Part shown: piece after piece, positions 33,588-43,346 of the stretch
Layout: the number at the start of each line of letters is the position of its first letter
Numbering within the stretch: the first letter of the stretch is position 1
NCBI GenBank assembly: GCA_963823045.1
Contig: CAWGKA010000012.1
Span: forward strand, 186,001-250,000
Direction: 5' to 3'
Source: JADLGL01 sp963823045
GTDB lineage: Bacteria; Pseudomonadota; Alphaproteobacteria; Rhizobiales; Kaistiaceae
DNA length: 64,000 nucleotides
The notes under the pieces: model-generated
What the model was told of the DNA's origin: nothing
Databases searched by the model: none
The model's input: the letters and a program-made list of their open reading frames with translations, nothing else
Made by a program: the position numbers and the translations under genes

Positions 33588-33805
33588 AGCGCCCTACGAA
33601 CGGCAACGGCAGTGGCCGGCCGCATGCGGCCAACAATGCTGACGGCGTCGCGGCGTTAACTAGGCTGGTGAAGTATTGCGAGACCGAAGCATCTGACCTC
33701 AAGCTGGCCTTCGTCGCCTACTGCCTTTCGATCGCCAACGTCGCTCTGACGGAGGAGTTCGGTGTTCCCGAGGGTCTAGAGCCCGGAGATCAGGGTAAAG
33801 CCTGA
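33551..33805 (+). CDS. Small protein, unknown (last gene of the LysR-linked operon)
   Basis: An 84-residue soluble protein with a basic, Asn/Gly-rich N-terminus and a helical second half (ALTRLVKYCETEASDLKLAF then VAYCLSIANVALTEEF) and an acidic end. It starts inside the previous gene (37-base overlap in another frame), which supports translation as part of the operon. No family recognised. Tight coupling suggests a role with the two GNAT-type proteins, perhaps as a small regulator. Confidence 0.5.
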   Translation: MAVKRNVQLGELKRPTNGNGSGRPHAANNADGVAALTRLVKYCETEASDLKLAFVAYCLSIANVALTEEFGVPEGLEPGDQGKA

Positions 33806-33837
33806 TGGTTTTCGCCGGTCCGCCGAGCAATATCCGT

Positions 33838-34639
33838 TCAGGCGAAGACGCGCTCGATCGCGTCAGCGAAGGCGGTCGGCACCTCGAAGAACGGGTAGTG
33901 ACCGGCGTTTGCCAGGACGATGTCGTGCTCGGCTCGTTCGAGGAAAGATCCGATGGTCGACGTGTCGACGAAATCGTGGTCGCCACGGATGAGCGCGATC
34001 GGGCCGAAGCGATCCACGACGCCGGAATAGTCGAACGGCTCGAGCGACGCGTCGACGGTGGCGTAGGTTTGCGCGGAGACCGGAACGCGCGGCACTGGGC
34101 CTTTCGGCGATGCGAGATAGTAGGGAATGATTTCAGCAAACGCGTCAGCACCCTCGGCTCCCGCGTTCAGCTTGTCCAACATTCGCTGGACGGCGGATTC
34201 CGGCGCGAGCGTGGCACTGGCGGCGCGGGCCTTGGCGTAGCCGTCGCTGTGGACCGCGACAGGATTGATGAGCACGGATTCCGTGCAAAGAGAAGCCAGG
34301 TCGCCGATCGAGCGCTGCGGCCGCAACGATCGTGCCCCAGGAATGCGCCGCCATGCCAATCGGCCCGGGACCGAGCGTATCGAGCAGGGCGACGGCACTT
34401 GCGAAAGTCATGGCGGCCGTTACCGGCCCGCCGGGCGCCGGCGTCAGGCCACAGCCGAGCTGATCGAAGAAAATGAGAGTGCGGTGCTTCATCACCGCCG
34501 CCAGACCATCAACGAGCGGAACGTGGTCGAAGCCAGGGCCGCCGTGGAAGACGAGAAGCGCGGGGCCGTCACCGCGCACCTTCACAAATGTCTGGCCGGC
34601 TTCGGTGTCAACGAGCCCCTCGAACGGCGCGCGCAACAT
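33838..34639 (-). pseudogene. Alpha/beta hydrolase with one frameshift
   Basis: Reads as a proline-iminopeptidase-like alpha/beta hydrolase in two frames. The first (34639 to about 34310) has VKVRGDGPALLVFHGGPGFD and the nucleophile Ser in AAHSWGTIVAAAALD; the second (about 34320 to 33838) continues with CTESVLINP, the Asp in LIRGDHDFVD and the His in NAGHYPFFEVP. The whole catalytic triad is thus present across the two frames, and a single-base change between about 34305 and 34325 breaks it. Nearby genes have similar slips, so a sequence error is possible. Start: ATG at 34639. A methyltransferase gene lies divergent. Confidence 0.78.
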
Positions 34640-34665
34640 GTGTGCTCCCCCCAACCCACAGCCGC

Positions 34666-35502
34666 ATGATGGTGGATAACATGAACTTGGACGTCGCAGC
34701 GAACAAGCGGTTTCTAGATACCTCGGCCACCAGTTCCGCACAGTATTGGGACGAGTTGCTGGTCAGCCAAGTCGACCTGTCGATCGCCAGTGAACTCGGC
34801 ATGCTCCTCGGTCTGGACGCGTGGCAGAGGGCGGACCGTGTCATCGACGCCGGGTGCGGCAATGGCTACTACCTTTCCAAGCTGCGCGCGCATTTTCCGC
34901 AGAAGAGCTATCTCGGTGTCGACATTTCGCCGGAGCTGACGTCGAGTGCGACGCTTCGTCACCCGGAGATCGAGTTCGAGACCGCTGATTTCTTTCGCGT
35001 CTCAGCGCCTCCGGCGGACGTCGTGGTGATGCGCTTTCTCGTCCAGCATCTCGGCGATTTCCGCGCGATCTTGAGGCAAAGCCGCGAGCTGCTGCGTCCG
35101 GGCGGGGCGCTCATCATCGTCGAAGCGGACCTGGCGCGCAGCACCGTGCGGCCGGTGCCGATGGCCTTCTACCAGATGCTGACGACTTATCGTGAGGTCA
35201 GCGTCGCCGATGGCGGTCTCAAGGAGCGCCTGCTCGGCGATGTCGAGGCGTTGATTGCGGAGACCGGCGAACCTTGGCGCTTGGCGGGGACCAGCGAGGA
35301 CGGAACGGCTCTGGTTGGACCGTTCTCGGGGGGCGATCTCGAAATGGTCTTTGGCCGCTGGGTCGATCTCGCGGAAAGCTCCAACATGTTTGCTTTCGAC
35401 TTTGCCACCGTGCGGCGGGAACTGGCCGAGTGGGCCGCAAACCCCGCAACCTTCGTGAACGTCGTGACGCGCATGTTCGTTCTGGAGCCCTCGCTTAGCT
35501 GA
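34666..35502 (+). CDS. Class I SAM-dependent methyltransferase
   Basis: A 278-residue methyltransferase with the Rossmann SAM site DRVIDAGCGNGYYLSKLRAH (about residue 58), the acidic residue in YLGVDISPEL, FETADFFRVSAPPADVVVM and the post-motif LLRPGGALIIVEADLA. This is the small-molecule (UbiE-like) class; the substrate is not known. The remaining C-terminal part (about 180-278) is an extra helical cap. In-frame ATGs at 34666, 34669 and 34681 are possible starts; the first is used. It is divergent from the hydrolase gene and followed after 90 bases by a small gene on the same strand. Confidence 0.85.
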   Translation: MMVDNMNLDVAANKRFLDTSATSSAQYWDELLVSQVDLSIASELGMLLGLDAWQRADRVIDAGCGNGYYLSKLRAHFPQKSYLGVDISPELTSSATLRHPEIEFETADFFRVSAPPADVVVMRFLVQHLGDFRAILRQSRELLRPGGALIIVEADLARSTVRPVPMAFYQMLTTYREVSVADGGLKERLLGDVEALIAETGEPWRLAGTSEDGTALVGPFSGGDLEMVFGRWVDLAESSNMFAFDFATVRRELAEWAANPATFVNVVTRMFVLEPSLS

Positions 35503-35591
35503 CGAAGGGGTCGTCCCCGTCGTGGCTTTGTCGACGGCAGGCATTCGTGTTTGATGGCCAAGGCTTCTTCCGACCGTCCCGAGATTGCGTC

Positions 35592-35800
35592 ATGGACGAG
35601 ACGATAGCGCGACTGAACATCGAGCTTTTTCAGCGCAAGCTGGCCGAGGAAACGGACGAGGCCAAGAGCCGAACGCTGCGCCAATTCTTGCCGAGGAGGA
35701 GGCGAAGCTCGCTGCCATCCTCGGACGACGGCAAACCCGCGGCCAAATAGCGCGCGACGACAGTCTGCGGGGGCTGCCGCACTCGGCGACTTTGCGCTGA
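35592..35800 (+). pseudogene. Small coiled-coil protein with one missing base
   Basis: Starts MDETIARLNIELFQRKLAEE with TDEAKSRTLRQF; then the matching sequence LAEEEAKLAAILGRR is found in the next frame. A single missing G near 35690 (TTG CCG AGG instead of TTG GCC GAG GAG) explains the break. Short helical proteins of this type, with the same LAEEEAKLAAL ending, are common in rhizobia and have no known function. The repaired product would be about 70 residues. Confidence 0.5.
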
Positions 35801-35886
35801 CGGTCATCGCATGCATTGAGCAAGCGTCTGCCGCTCCGGCCGGCGTCAAGCGGTCAGGCGCAGGTTTCGACATGGGAAAGCCAGCG

Positions 35887-37030
35887 ATGCGCGTGTTGGT
35901 GCTGAATAGCGGCAGTTCGTCGATCAAGTACAAGCTGTTCGACATGCCAGGCGAGGACGTTGTTCGGCGAAGGCCGGATCACCGAATCGACGAGAGATGC
36001 GGCCGATGGCGATGGCCGGCTATGAGCGCGGACTCGCGACGATCTTCGATGCCCTGCGACGCGATGCCCAGCGGCGGCGGCAGGATCGATGCTATCGGCC
36101 ACCGCGTCGTGCATGGCGGTCCGGATTTCTCAAGGCCGGTGCTGATCGACGAAGCTGTCAGCACCATGATCGCAGCCGATGTCGGCCTGGCGCCACTGCA
36201 CAATCCGGCGAATCTGAAGGGGATCGCCGCAGCCCGTCTTGCCCGGCCCCACGTGCCTCAAATCGCAGTCTTCGACACGGCCTTCCATCGAACGATGCCG
36301 CCCGTCGCGGCTACCTATCCGCTGCCGCGCGACATCGCCGAGCGTCACGGCATACGCCGCTACGGCTTCCACGGCACGAGCTGCGCCTGGTCGCTCGCCG
36401 CCGCGGCAAGTCATATCGGGCGCCCCGCGGACGAGCTCAATCTCATCGTCGCCCATCTTGGCGCCGGCGCGTCCGTGACGGCGATCCGCCAAGGCCGGTC
36501 CATCGACACCTCCATGGGCATGACGCCGCTTGAGGGGGTGATGATGGAGACGCGGGCAGGGGACATCGATCCGGCAATCGTCGTGCAATTGATGCGGGAC
36601 GGGATGACGGCGGATGCGATCGATCACCTTCTCAATCACGAGTCGGGCGTGATGGCGATCAGCGGCGAGGCCGATATGCGGACGGTGGCGGATCGCGCCG
36701 CAAGGCGGCGATGGCGAGGCTGCCTTCGCGCGCGACATGTACGCCTATCGCGTGGCGAAATATGTCGGCGCCTATGCCGGGCCGGTGTGGCCGCTCGATG
36801 CGCTCGTTTTCACCGGGGGCATCGGTGAGAAGGATGCGGCGATGCGCGACGCGATTTGTGCGCGCCTTCCGCAGCTCGGCCTGTCCGTTGATCCGCAGCA
36901 GAACGCGGAAATGTCGACGGCAATTGTCCGAAGCATTCGCGGCCGTGCAGTGGCGCCCGACGTTCTCGTCATCCGGGCCGACGAAGAACTACAGATTGCC
37001 CGCGAAACGATGGCCGTCATTGCCGCCTAG
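35887..37030 (+). pseudogene. ackA: Acetate kinase, frameshifted
   Basis: Acetate kinase (acetyl-phosphate + ADP to acetate + ATP), broken by several frame changes. Visible family sequences are MRVLVLNSGSSSIKYKLFD (start), AIGHRVVHGGPDFS, VFDTAFHRTMP, RRYGFHGTSC, VAHLGAGASVTAI, SIDTSMGMTPLEGVMMETR and FTGGIGEKDAAM near the end. Frame changes are needed at about 35950-36070 (YERGLATIFDALRRD is in another frame) and near 36690-36730. The total span of 381 codons is close to normal, so only single-base changes are involved. Phosphoketolase at 16.9 kb would make its acetyl-phosphate. Decay or base errors are both possible; if functional it completes the acetate branch. Confidence 0.85.
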
Positions 37031-37047
37031 CGTTCTGCGGCTGCGAG

Positions 37048-37536
37048 TCAGATCCATCGCCGCACTCGGTCGCGATAGGCGCGATAGCTGTCGCCGAAGG
37101 TTGCCGCCATGCTCGCTTCCTCGAATGGGATGACGACGCGGGCCATGATCGCCACCGGAATGAGGAGGGTGACAAGTGGCCAAGCCGAGCCGAGGAGCAG
37201 CGCGCCGCCGACCGACGCGATGACCAGCGACAGGTACATCGGGTTGCGCGTCAGCCTGTAGATGCCGGCTGCAACGAACACGCTTGGATTGCCGAACGGG
37301 TTCAGCGATGTGCGCCGGATCAGGAACGTTGCCGCAAGGCTCACCCCCATCAGAACTCCGATCGCGAGGATGATTGCTCCCGCGATGCGAACGCTGTCCG
37401 GCAACGGCCCTGTCGGCAGCGGTACGAAATGCTGAAGCAGCGCGCCGAGCCCGAAGGCGATACCGAACAAGAGGGGCGGCGGCAGCATGAACAGCGGAAA
37501 CGGACGTGGAGCGGGAAGGGATGCCTGGTTCTGCAT
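37048..37536 (-). CDS. Isoprenylcysteine carboxyl-methyltransferase-family membrane protein
   Basis: A 162-residue membrane protein with hydrophobic segments at about 15-35, 45-68 and 95-130, and the ICMT/phospholipid-methyltransferase signature GIYRLTRNPMYLS followed by IPFEEASMAATFGDSYRAYR. In the family this C-terminal part binds SAM and the lipid-like substrate. In bacteria these proteins methylate lipids or unknown isoprenoid substrates. The ATG at 37536 is preferred over an upstream in-frame start at 37629. It is divergent from a TetR gene, with an operator-like repeat between, so it is the likely TetR target. Confidence 0.8.
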   Translation of the reverse strand: MQNQASLPAPRPFPLFMLPPPLLFGIAFGLGALLQHFVPLPTGPLPDSVRIAGAIILAIGVLMGVSLAATFLIRRTSLNPFGNPSVFVAAGIYRLTRNPMYLSLVIASVGGALLLGSAWPLVTLLIPVAIMARVVIPFEEASMAATFGDSYRAYRDRVRRWI

Positions 37537-37607
37537 TGCGGCCTCTGGGCTCGACTGAAGCTGCTGGGGAATTCCCGGTCCACCGGTTTCACCAGGGCGA
37601 CAATTCG

Positions 37608-37646
37608 GATACACTATTGATAATTTCAATACAGTAATGGTGTATC
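37608..37646. promoter_or_regulatory. Operator-like inverted repeat between the ICMT and TetR genes
   Basis: GATACAC (37608-37614) and GTGTATC (37640-37646) form an inverted repeat; extended arms ATACACTATTG and, in complement, ATACACCATTA match at nine of eleven positions. Inside lies ATTGA-N5-TCAAT (37616-37630). The region is AT-rich against a GC-rich background and sits at the TTG start of the TetR gene, so it is probably the TetR operator for autoregulation and for the divergent gene. Confidence 0.55.
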
Positions 37647-37649
37647 TAT

Positions 37650-38298
37650 TTGAGCGAGACTGTCAAGCCGAAACGCGCCTATCGGTCTAAGCGGCGGCAA
37701 ATGCAGGCGGAGGAAACGAAGCAGGCGATCCTGCGCGCGGCGCGGAGCCTGTTCGCCGCCAAAGGCTGGTCGGCCACCACGATCGCGGCAGTCGCGAAAG
37801 CGGCGGGTGTCGCGCCCGAGACGATCTATGCGCGCTTCGGCAACAAGCGCGCGTTGCTCCAGGCGCTGGTGGTGTCGGCGATGCGCGGCGCGGAGCCGGA
37901 CAAGCCCTTCATGGAGCAGACCGACCGCCAGCAGGTGCAGCGGCAAACCGATCCGCTGGCGATGATTCGAGGCTTTTTCGCACGACATCACCGGGGTTTT
38001 GATCCGGGTCGCGCCGATCCTCAATCTGGTGCACGCGGCTTCCGAAGCCGACCCGGAGATTCGGGAGCTCTATGCCGAGTTGCATGCTGCTCGGCGCCGA
38101 AACCTCGCGCGGTTCATTGAAGGGTTGAAGGCCATTGGTGGGCTGCGGGAGGGCATCACGGTCGAGCAGGGCGCCGCCGATGTCTGGTCTCTCGGGAGCC
38201 CTGAATTGTTCCTCATGATGACGACCGTCGGTGGCGCCGACGGGGAGGGCTACCGCGCCTGGCTAGAAGGGGCGCTGGTACGTCTGCTCGCTCCCTAG
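37650..38298 (+). pseudogene. TetR-family regulator with one frameshift
   Basis: The N-terminal frame has the TetR helix-turn-helix: ETKQAILRAARSLFAAKGWS and TTIAAVAKAAGVAPETIYAR, then FGNKRALLQAL. After LAMIRGF the continuation HDITGVLIRVAPILNLVHAA and ELYAELHAARRRNLARFIEG is in the next frame. Removing one T from the five-T run at about 37973-37977 restores one frame of about 215 residues, the normal length. The start is TTG at 37650. The homopolymer position makes a sequence error likely. It probably controls the divergent ICMT-family gene. Confidence 0.78.
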
Positions 38299-38363
38299 CG
38301 ACTGCCGTCCAACTCGCAGTGCTGGCGCTTTGACGATCGTGCCTTCCGCTGCGTGTAGCGAAG

Positions 38364-38403
38364 TTGAAGACTTCAAGGGTTGGCATTACTGCGGCAATAT
38401 GCC
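38364..38403. promoter_or_regulatory. Two palindromes upstream of the alpha-glucoside operon
   Basis: TTGAAGACTTCAA (38364-38376) is a perfect palindrome, and GGCAT/ATGCC (38382-38386, 38399-38403) an inverted repeat with twelve bases between. They lie 120-155 bases before the aglE start. Spacing in the first (TTGA-N5-TCAA) does not fit FixK. They may be operators of a sugar-responsive regulator not encoded nearby. Confidence 0.3.
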
Positions 38404-38517
38404 ACTCAATGCTTATGCCGCCTACGGTTGGAGGGGGTAGGGACTGGCGCGTGTGTCCGGTCATCCAACCAAGACGGCGGGCGAAAGCCCGACAAATATA
38501 GTGGGAGGAAAGCTCTT

Positions 38518-39902
38518 ATGAAGAAGATGCTGATGGCGGGGGCCTCCGCCATTATGGTTGCGCTTGCCAGCGTTTCGATTGGCCAAGCGCAAGACCAAGA
38601 CTTGGCGTTCCCCATCGGGGAAGGCCCATTCAGCTGGGATTCGCTGCAGCAGTTTGCGGACGCCCATCAGGACTTGCAGGGCCAGACGCTTACGATCTGG
38701 GATCCCTGGAACACCCCGGGTGACGCCGCCCAGTGGGAGACGGTGTGGCGCTATTTCGAGTACGCCACCGGCGTTACTGTACAGGCCAACTCGTCGCCCA
38801 ACTACGAAGAGCAGGCGCGTATCGACATTGCCGCAGGCAGCCCGTCGAACATCCTGATCCTGCCGCAGCCGGGCCTTCTGGCCGACTTCGCCGCACAAGG
38901 GGCGCTGACGCCGCTCGGCGACGACATGACTCAGTGGGTCATCGACAACTACGCGGCCGGCGATTCCTGGGTCAAATACGGCCAGTATGCGGGTCCGGAT
39001 GGCGTCGTCCGCCAGTACGGCCTGCCCTACAAGCAGGAAGTCAAATCGCTCGTCTGGTACTCGCCCGATAACTTCGACGAGATGGGCTACCAGGTCCCGA
39101 CGACGATGGAGGAACTGCTCGCGCTTCAGGATCAGATCATCGCCGATGGCGGAACGCCTTGGTGCATCGGTCTGGGTTCGGGCGGCGCGACCGGCTGGCC
39201 GGCAACCGACTGGATCGAGGACTTCATGCTGCGGCTGTGGCCGCCGGAGGTCTATGACCAGTGGGTCACGAACGAGATCCCGTTCAACGATCCGCGGGTG
39301 ATCGAAGCCATCGACCTGTTCGGCTCGATCGCCAAGAACGACGATATGGTGGCCGGTGGTGCCGCGACGGTGGCGGACACGCCGTTCGGCGAAAGCCCGC
39401 TCGGCCTCTTTACGGTGCCGCCGCAGTGCTACCTGCATCACCAGGCGTCGTTCATTCCGTCGTTCTTCCCGGAAGGCTCGCAGTATGGCAGTCGACTATG
39501 ACTTCTTCTACCTGCCGCCATACGCCTCGAAGGATCTCGGCAACCCGGCTCTGGTTTCGGGCAACATCGCCACGATAGCCAGCGACAGCCCGGCCGCCCG
39601 TGCGTTCATCGAGTTCCTGCAGACTCCGATCGCGCATGAGATCTGGATGGCTGCGCCGAACTCGGCCTTCCTGTCCGTGCTCAAGAGCGCGAACCAGGAT
39701 GCCTATTCGAGCGACGCACAGCGTGCGCAGGGCCAGATCCTGCTGAACGCCACGACCGCCCGGTTCGACGGTTCGGATCTGATGCCAGGTCCGATCGGCA
39801 CGGGCGCGTTCTGGACCGCCATGGTCGATTTCGTCGGTGGCGACACCGCCGAAGCAGATCACCACGTTCGTTCAGAACGCGTGGGACGCCCTTAGACAAT
39901 AA
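38518..39902 (+). pseudogene. aglE: Alpha-glucoside ABC transporter substrate-binding protein AglE, frameshifted
   Basis: Periplasmic sugar-binding protein of about 460 residues. A signal peptide (MKKMLMAGASAIMVALASVS, cleavage likely after GQA) precedes TLTIWDPWNTPGDAAQWETV and YATGVTVQANSSPNYEEQAR. The second part continues in another frame as VDYDFFYLPPYASKDLGNPA and FIEFLQTPIAHEIWMAAPNS, and the end ITTFVQNAWDALR is in the third frame. Dropping one base near 39487 (GGC-A-GTCGAC) and changing one near 39855 restores a full-length AglE. The first gene of the operon, it has GGGAGG upstream of the ATG at 38518. An intercistronic hairpin follows its stop. Confidence 0.82.
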
Positions 39903-39917
39903 GGGCCGCAACAACAT

Positions 39918-39949
39918 GGGGTCCGGCCAACGGCCGGGCCCCGCATTTT
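39918..39949 (+). terminator. Intercistronic hairpin between aglE and aglF
   Basis: GGGGTCCGGCC and GGCCGGGCCCC form an eleven-pair stem (one T-G pair) around an AAC loop, followed by GCATTTT. It resembles a rho-independent terminator with a short T-run. Positioned after the binding-protein gene, it may lower expression of the downstream transporter genes or stabilise the upstream transcript, as is common for binding-protein operons. Confidence 0.65.
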
Positions 39950-40015
39950 GACGTTGGGGCGAGACGCAACGGCAGGCGCGGCGAATGCTGCGTTCGACAG
40001 CGTCTTGGGGGAGTG

Positions 40016-41030
40016 ATGCTTCAGCAGGGACTCTTTGCGGCGGCTACCGTTGTCCTCGCCGTCGGCGTCTTCATCGCTTATTTCTGGGGCAGCAACTGGC
40101 TGCTTGATCGGTCGCTGGCGACGGCGCCCGGCACCCCTTCCGAAGTGGCAATGCGCCGTGATCGACGGCGCTCCAGTATCCGTCCATGGCTGTTCATCGC
40201 GCCGGCGCTGTTCTTCGTCAGCGTCTACCTTGTCTATCCGGTTTTCGAGACGGCGCGACTGAGCCTGTTCGGCCGCTACGGCAGTGATTGGGTTGGCTTC
40301 TCCAACTACACCTGGGCCTTCAACGATCCCGACCTTCTGGCACTCAGCGCTCAACAATCTCGGCTGGCTGATCATCGTTCCGGCGCTGTCGGTCTCCTTC
40401 GGCCTGGTGATCGCGGTTCTTGCCGATCGCGTCTGGTGGGGCACGATCGCCAAGTCGCTGATCTTCATGCCGATGGCGATTTCGTTCGTCGGCGCTTCGG
40501 TGATCTGGCGCTTCATCTACGCGCTTCGCCCAGAGGAGGTCGACCAGATCGGCATCCTCAACGCGATTGTCGTCAGCTTTGGCGGCGAGCCGCAGGCGTG
40601 GATGCAGATCGACTATCTCAATTCGTTCCTGCTGATGGTGATCCTGATCTGGATCCAGACCGGCTTCGCCATGGTGATCCTTTCGGCGGCGCTGCGCGGC
40701 ATTCCGCACGAGACGATCGAGGCGGCGCGGATCGACGGCGCGAGCGAGCGGCAGATCTTCTTCACCATCATGATCCCGCAGATCGCCGGCACGATCATCG
40801 TGGTCTGGACGACGATCACGATCATCGTGCTGAAGGTGTTCGACATCGTCTACGCGATGACCAATGGCGAGTGGGGAACGCAGGTTCTCGCCAATTTCAT
40901 GTATCGCTGGACGTTCATCAGCGGCGACTATGGCCGCGGTTCGGCGATCGCCATCGTCATCATGATCGCCGTTCTGCCGGTGATGATCTGGAACATCCGT
41001 CGCATGCGGGCGACGGAGGGGCCGGCCTGA
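40016..41030 (+). pseudogene. aglF: Alpha-glucoside ABC transporter permease AglF, one frameshift
   Basis: Membrane permease with an extra N-terminal helix (AAATVVLAVGVFIAYFWGSN) typical of AglF, then PWLFIAPALFFVSVYLVYPV. After FNDPDLL (about 40335) the frame changes and continues with LNNLGWLIIVPALSVSFGLV to the end. The conserved permease loop is EAARIDGASERQIFFTIMIP, the site of contact with the ATPase. One single-base change at about 40335-40350 explains the break. The ATG at 40016 follows GGGGGAG. The stop overlaps the aglG start (TGATG). Confidence 0.82.
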
Positions 41031-42252
41031 TGACCGACACAACCGTCGACATCGCCATTCCGGCCCCCGCCAAGGTGAAGCCGCAAGCGGCGGGCTTCCC
41101 GCTGGGGCGCGTCGGGCGTCCATCTGCGCTCTGTTCATTCTGGTGGCGTTGTGGACGCTGCCGACCTTCGGCCTCTTGATCTCTTCGTTCCGTGACGCCG
41201 ATCAGATTTCGGCGTCGGGATGGTGGACCGCGCTGTCGCCGAGCGAGGTCCAGGAGGCGTGCGCGACTGCCGGCCGCCGACAGGCAGATTGAGGAAAACG
41301 GGCTGTACGTTATCCGCGGCAATCTGCTGGAGGCGGATTCCGGCCGGACGATCAAGAGCGTTCGGCGCCACCAGCGCGACCTACAACGACAACCCCGCCG
41401 GGGCGACGATCCGAAATGCGGCTGGGCGGCGAGATCACCGTCCAGGCGAACGGCGATTTCGAATGGGTGTCGCCGACACCATTCGACTACACGCGCGCAC
41501 CCGAGAATTCTAGTATGAGGCCGAGCTTCAGCCACGCTTCACGCTCGACAATTACGACGAGGTTCTGACTTCGGCCGGCATCGGCCGGTCGTTCATCAAC
41601 TCGCTGACGGTGACGATTCCGGCGACGATCATTCCGATCGTCATAGCCGCGTTCGCCGCCTACGCGCTGGCCTGGATGCGCTTCCCGCGGCCGGACCTTG
41701 CTCGTTATCCTCATCGTCGCGTTGATCGTCGTGCCGCTGCAGATGTCGCTGGTGCCGGTGCTGCGCATGTACACCGGTCTGACCGAGACCGTGCAACACG
41801 ATATTCGGCGACGGATTTGCAGGCAAAGGGCTATTTAGGAACGTGGTTCGCCCATACCGGATTCGGCTTGCCGCTCGCGATCTTCCTGTTGCGCAACTAC
41901 ATGGTCGGGCCTGCCGAAGGAGATCATGGAATTGGCGCGCATGGACGGCGCGTCGCATTTCAAGACCTTCACGACGATGGTGCTGCCGCTCAGCTTCCCG
42001 GCGCTGGCGTCGATCGCGATCTTCCAGTTCCTTTGGGTCTGGAACGACCTCTTGGTCGCGTTGGTGTTCCTCGGGGCGCAGGAGGACAAGGTGGTGCTCA
42101 CCAGCCAATTGGTGAGGCTGATCGGATCCTATGGCGACAGTTGGCAATTGCTGACGGCCGGCGCGTTCGTCTCGATCATCGTGCCGCTGATCGTGTTCTT
42201 CTCGCTGCAGCGATACTTCGTGCGCGGCCTCCTGGCCGGGTCGGTCAAATGA
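41030..42252 (+). pseudogene. aglG: Alpha-glucoside ABC transporter permease AglG, many frameshifts
   Basis: Starts MTDTTVDIAIPAPAKVKPQA at 41030. The rest is spread over all three frames: ALFILVALWTLPTFGLLISS, IEENGLYVIRGNLLEADSGR, EITVQANGDFEWVSPTPFDY, LDNYDEVLTSAGIGRSFINS, LTVTIPATIIPIVIAAFAAY, DLLVILIVALIVVPLQMSLV and ELARMDGASHFKTFTTMVLP. The last is the conserved cytosolic loop of permeases. The large periplasmic region between helices 1 and 2 is typical of AglG. At least six single-base changes are needed, so the gene cannot make a full protein as written, yet the length is normal (about 400 codons). Confidence 0.8.
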
Positions 42253-42300
42253 TAGTCGGTCAAGAATCAATGACGGCGTTGAAGCCGCTGGGAGTGAACC

Positions 42301-43308
42301 GTGTCTGACGTCCTGATCACCAATGTCTACAAGAACTTCGGCAAGACCGAGGTTCTCAAGGACATCAATCTCGACATCAAGTCGGGCGAATTCATCGTCT
42401 TCGTCGGACCGTCCGGTTGCGGCAAGTCCACATTGCTGCGCTGCATCTCGGGGCTGGAGACGATCACGTCGGGAACGATTTCGATCGGCGGCCGCGTCGT
42501 GAACAACATGGCGCCGTCGAAGCGCGGCATCGCCATGGTGTTCCAGACCTACGCGCTCTACCCGCATATGTCCGTCTATAAGAACATGGCCTATTCGCTG
42601 CGGCTGATGGGCATGCACAAGGACGAGATCGACAAGAAGGTCCGCGCCGCCGCGGACAAGCTGGAGCTGACGGCATATCTCAACCGTCTGCCCAAGGCCC
42701 TGTCGGGTGGCCAGCGGCAGCGTGTCGCCATCGGCCGCGCGATCGTCCGCGACCCGAAGGTGTTTCTGTTCGATGAGCCGCTGTCGAATCTGGACGCGAA
42801 GCTCCGCGTGCAGATGCGGATTGAGATCGCGCAGTTAAGCGAGGACCTGCCGGGCACGACCATGATCTACGTGACGCACGATCAGGTCGAGGCGATGACG
42901 CTCGCGGATCGGATCGTGGTGCTCCGTGATGGCATCGTGGAGCAGGTCGGCTCGCCGATCGACCTCTATGAAAGGCCGCAGTCGCTGTTCGTCGCCGGCT
43001 TCATCGGATCGCCGCAAATGAATTTCCTGACCGGCAAGAACGCCGAGCACTTCAACGCCCACACCGTCGGCGTGCGGGCCGAGCATCTCAACATCGCGCA
43101 AGGCAAGGGCGAGTGGCAGGGCAAGGTGCTCCTGACGGAAGATCTCGGCGCCGACAGCTACATCTATCTCGACATCGGCGGCGAACATCCGCTTGTCGTG
43201 CGGCAGGACGGCAAGACCAAGTTCCATACCGGTGATACGATCAACGTTGAGCCCCGGCCCGATCATGTCTACCGGTTCGACGAGCAGGGCCGGCCTATCG
43301 CCAACTGA
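42301..43308 (+). CDS. aglK: Alpha-glucoside ABC transporter ATPase AglK
   Basis: A 335-residue sugar-importer ATPase (MalK/UgpC type). Walker A is GPSGCGKSTLL (about residue 37), Q loop MVFQTYALYPHMSVYKNMAY, signature LSGGQRQRVAIGRAIVRDP, Walker B VFLFDEPLSNLDAKLR and H loop VTHDQVEAMTLADR. The C-terminal part (about 240-335) is the regulatory beta domain (VGVRAEHLNI, LTEDLGADSYIYLDIGGE). The GTG at 42301 is preceded by GGGAG. It is intact, unlike the two permease genes before it, and would power AglF-AglG. A single ATPase of this kind may also serve other sugar importers. Confidence 0.9.
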   Translation: MSDVLITNVYKNFGKTEVLKDINLDIKSGEFIVFVGPSGCGKSTLLRCISGLETITSGTISIGGRVVNNMAPSKRGIAMVFQTYALYPHMSVYKNMAYSLRLMGMHKDEIDKKVRAAADKLELTAYLNRLPKALSGGQRQRVAIGRAIVRDPKVFLFDEPLSNLDAKLRVQMRIEIAQLSEDLPGTTMIYVTHDQVEAMTLADRIVVLRDGIVEQVGSPIDLYERPQSLFVAGFIGSPQMNFLTGKNAEHFNAHTVGVRAEHLNIAQGKGEWQGKVLLTEDLGADSYIYLDIGGEHPLVVRQDGKTKFHTGDTINVEPRPDHVYRFDEQGRPIAN

Positions 43309-43346
43309 CGGTCGCTCACCGCACTGACCCGAAAGAAGAATCCGCA

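Noticed and set aside
35500..35530. Hairpin after the methyltransferase gene as a terminator
   Set aside because: The stem has an internal mismatch and no T-run follows.
37617..37629. TTGATAATTTCAA as a FixK box
   Set aside because: The spacer is five bases, not six, and the site lies inside a longer inverted repeat better explained by the TetR protein.
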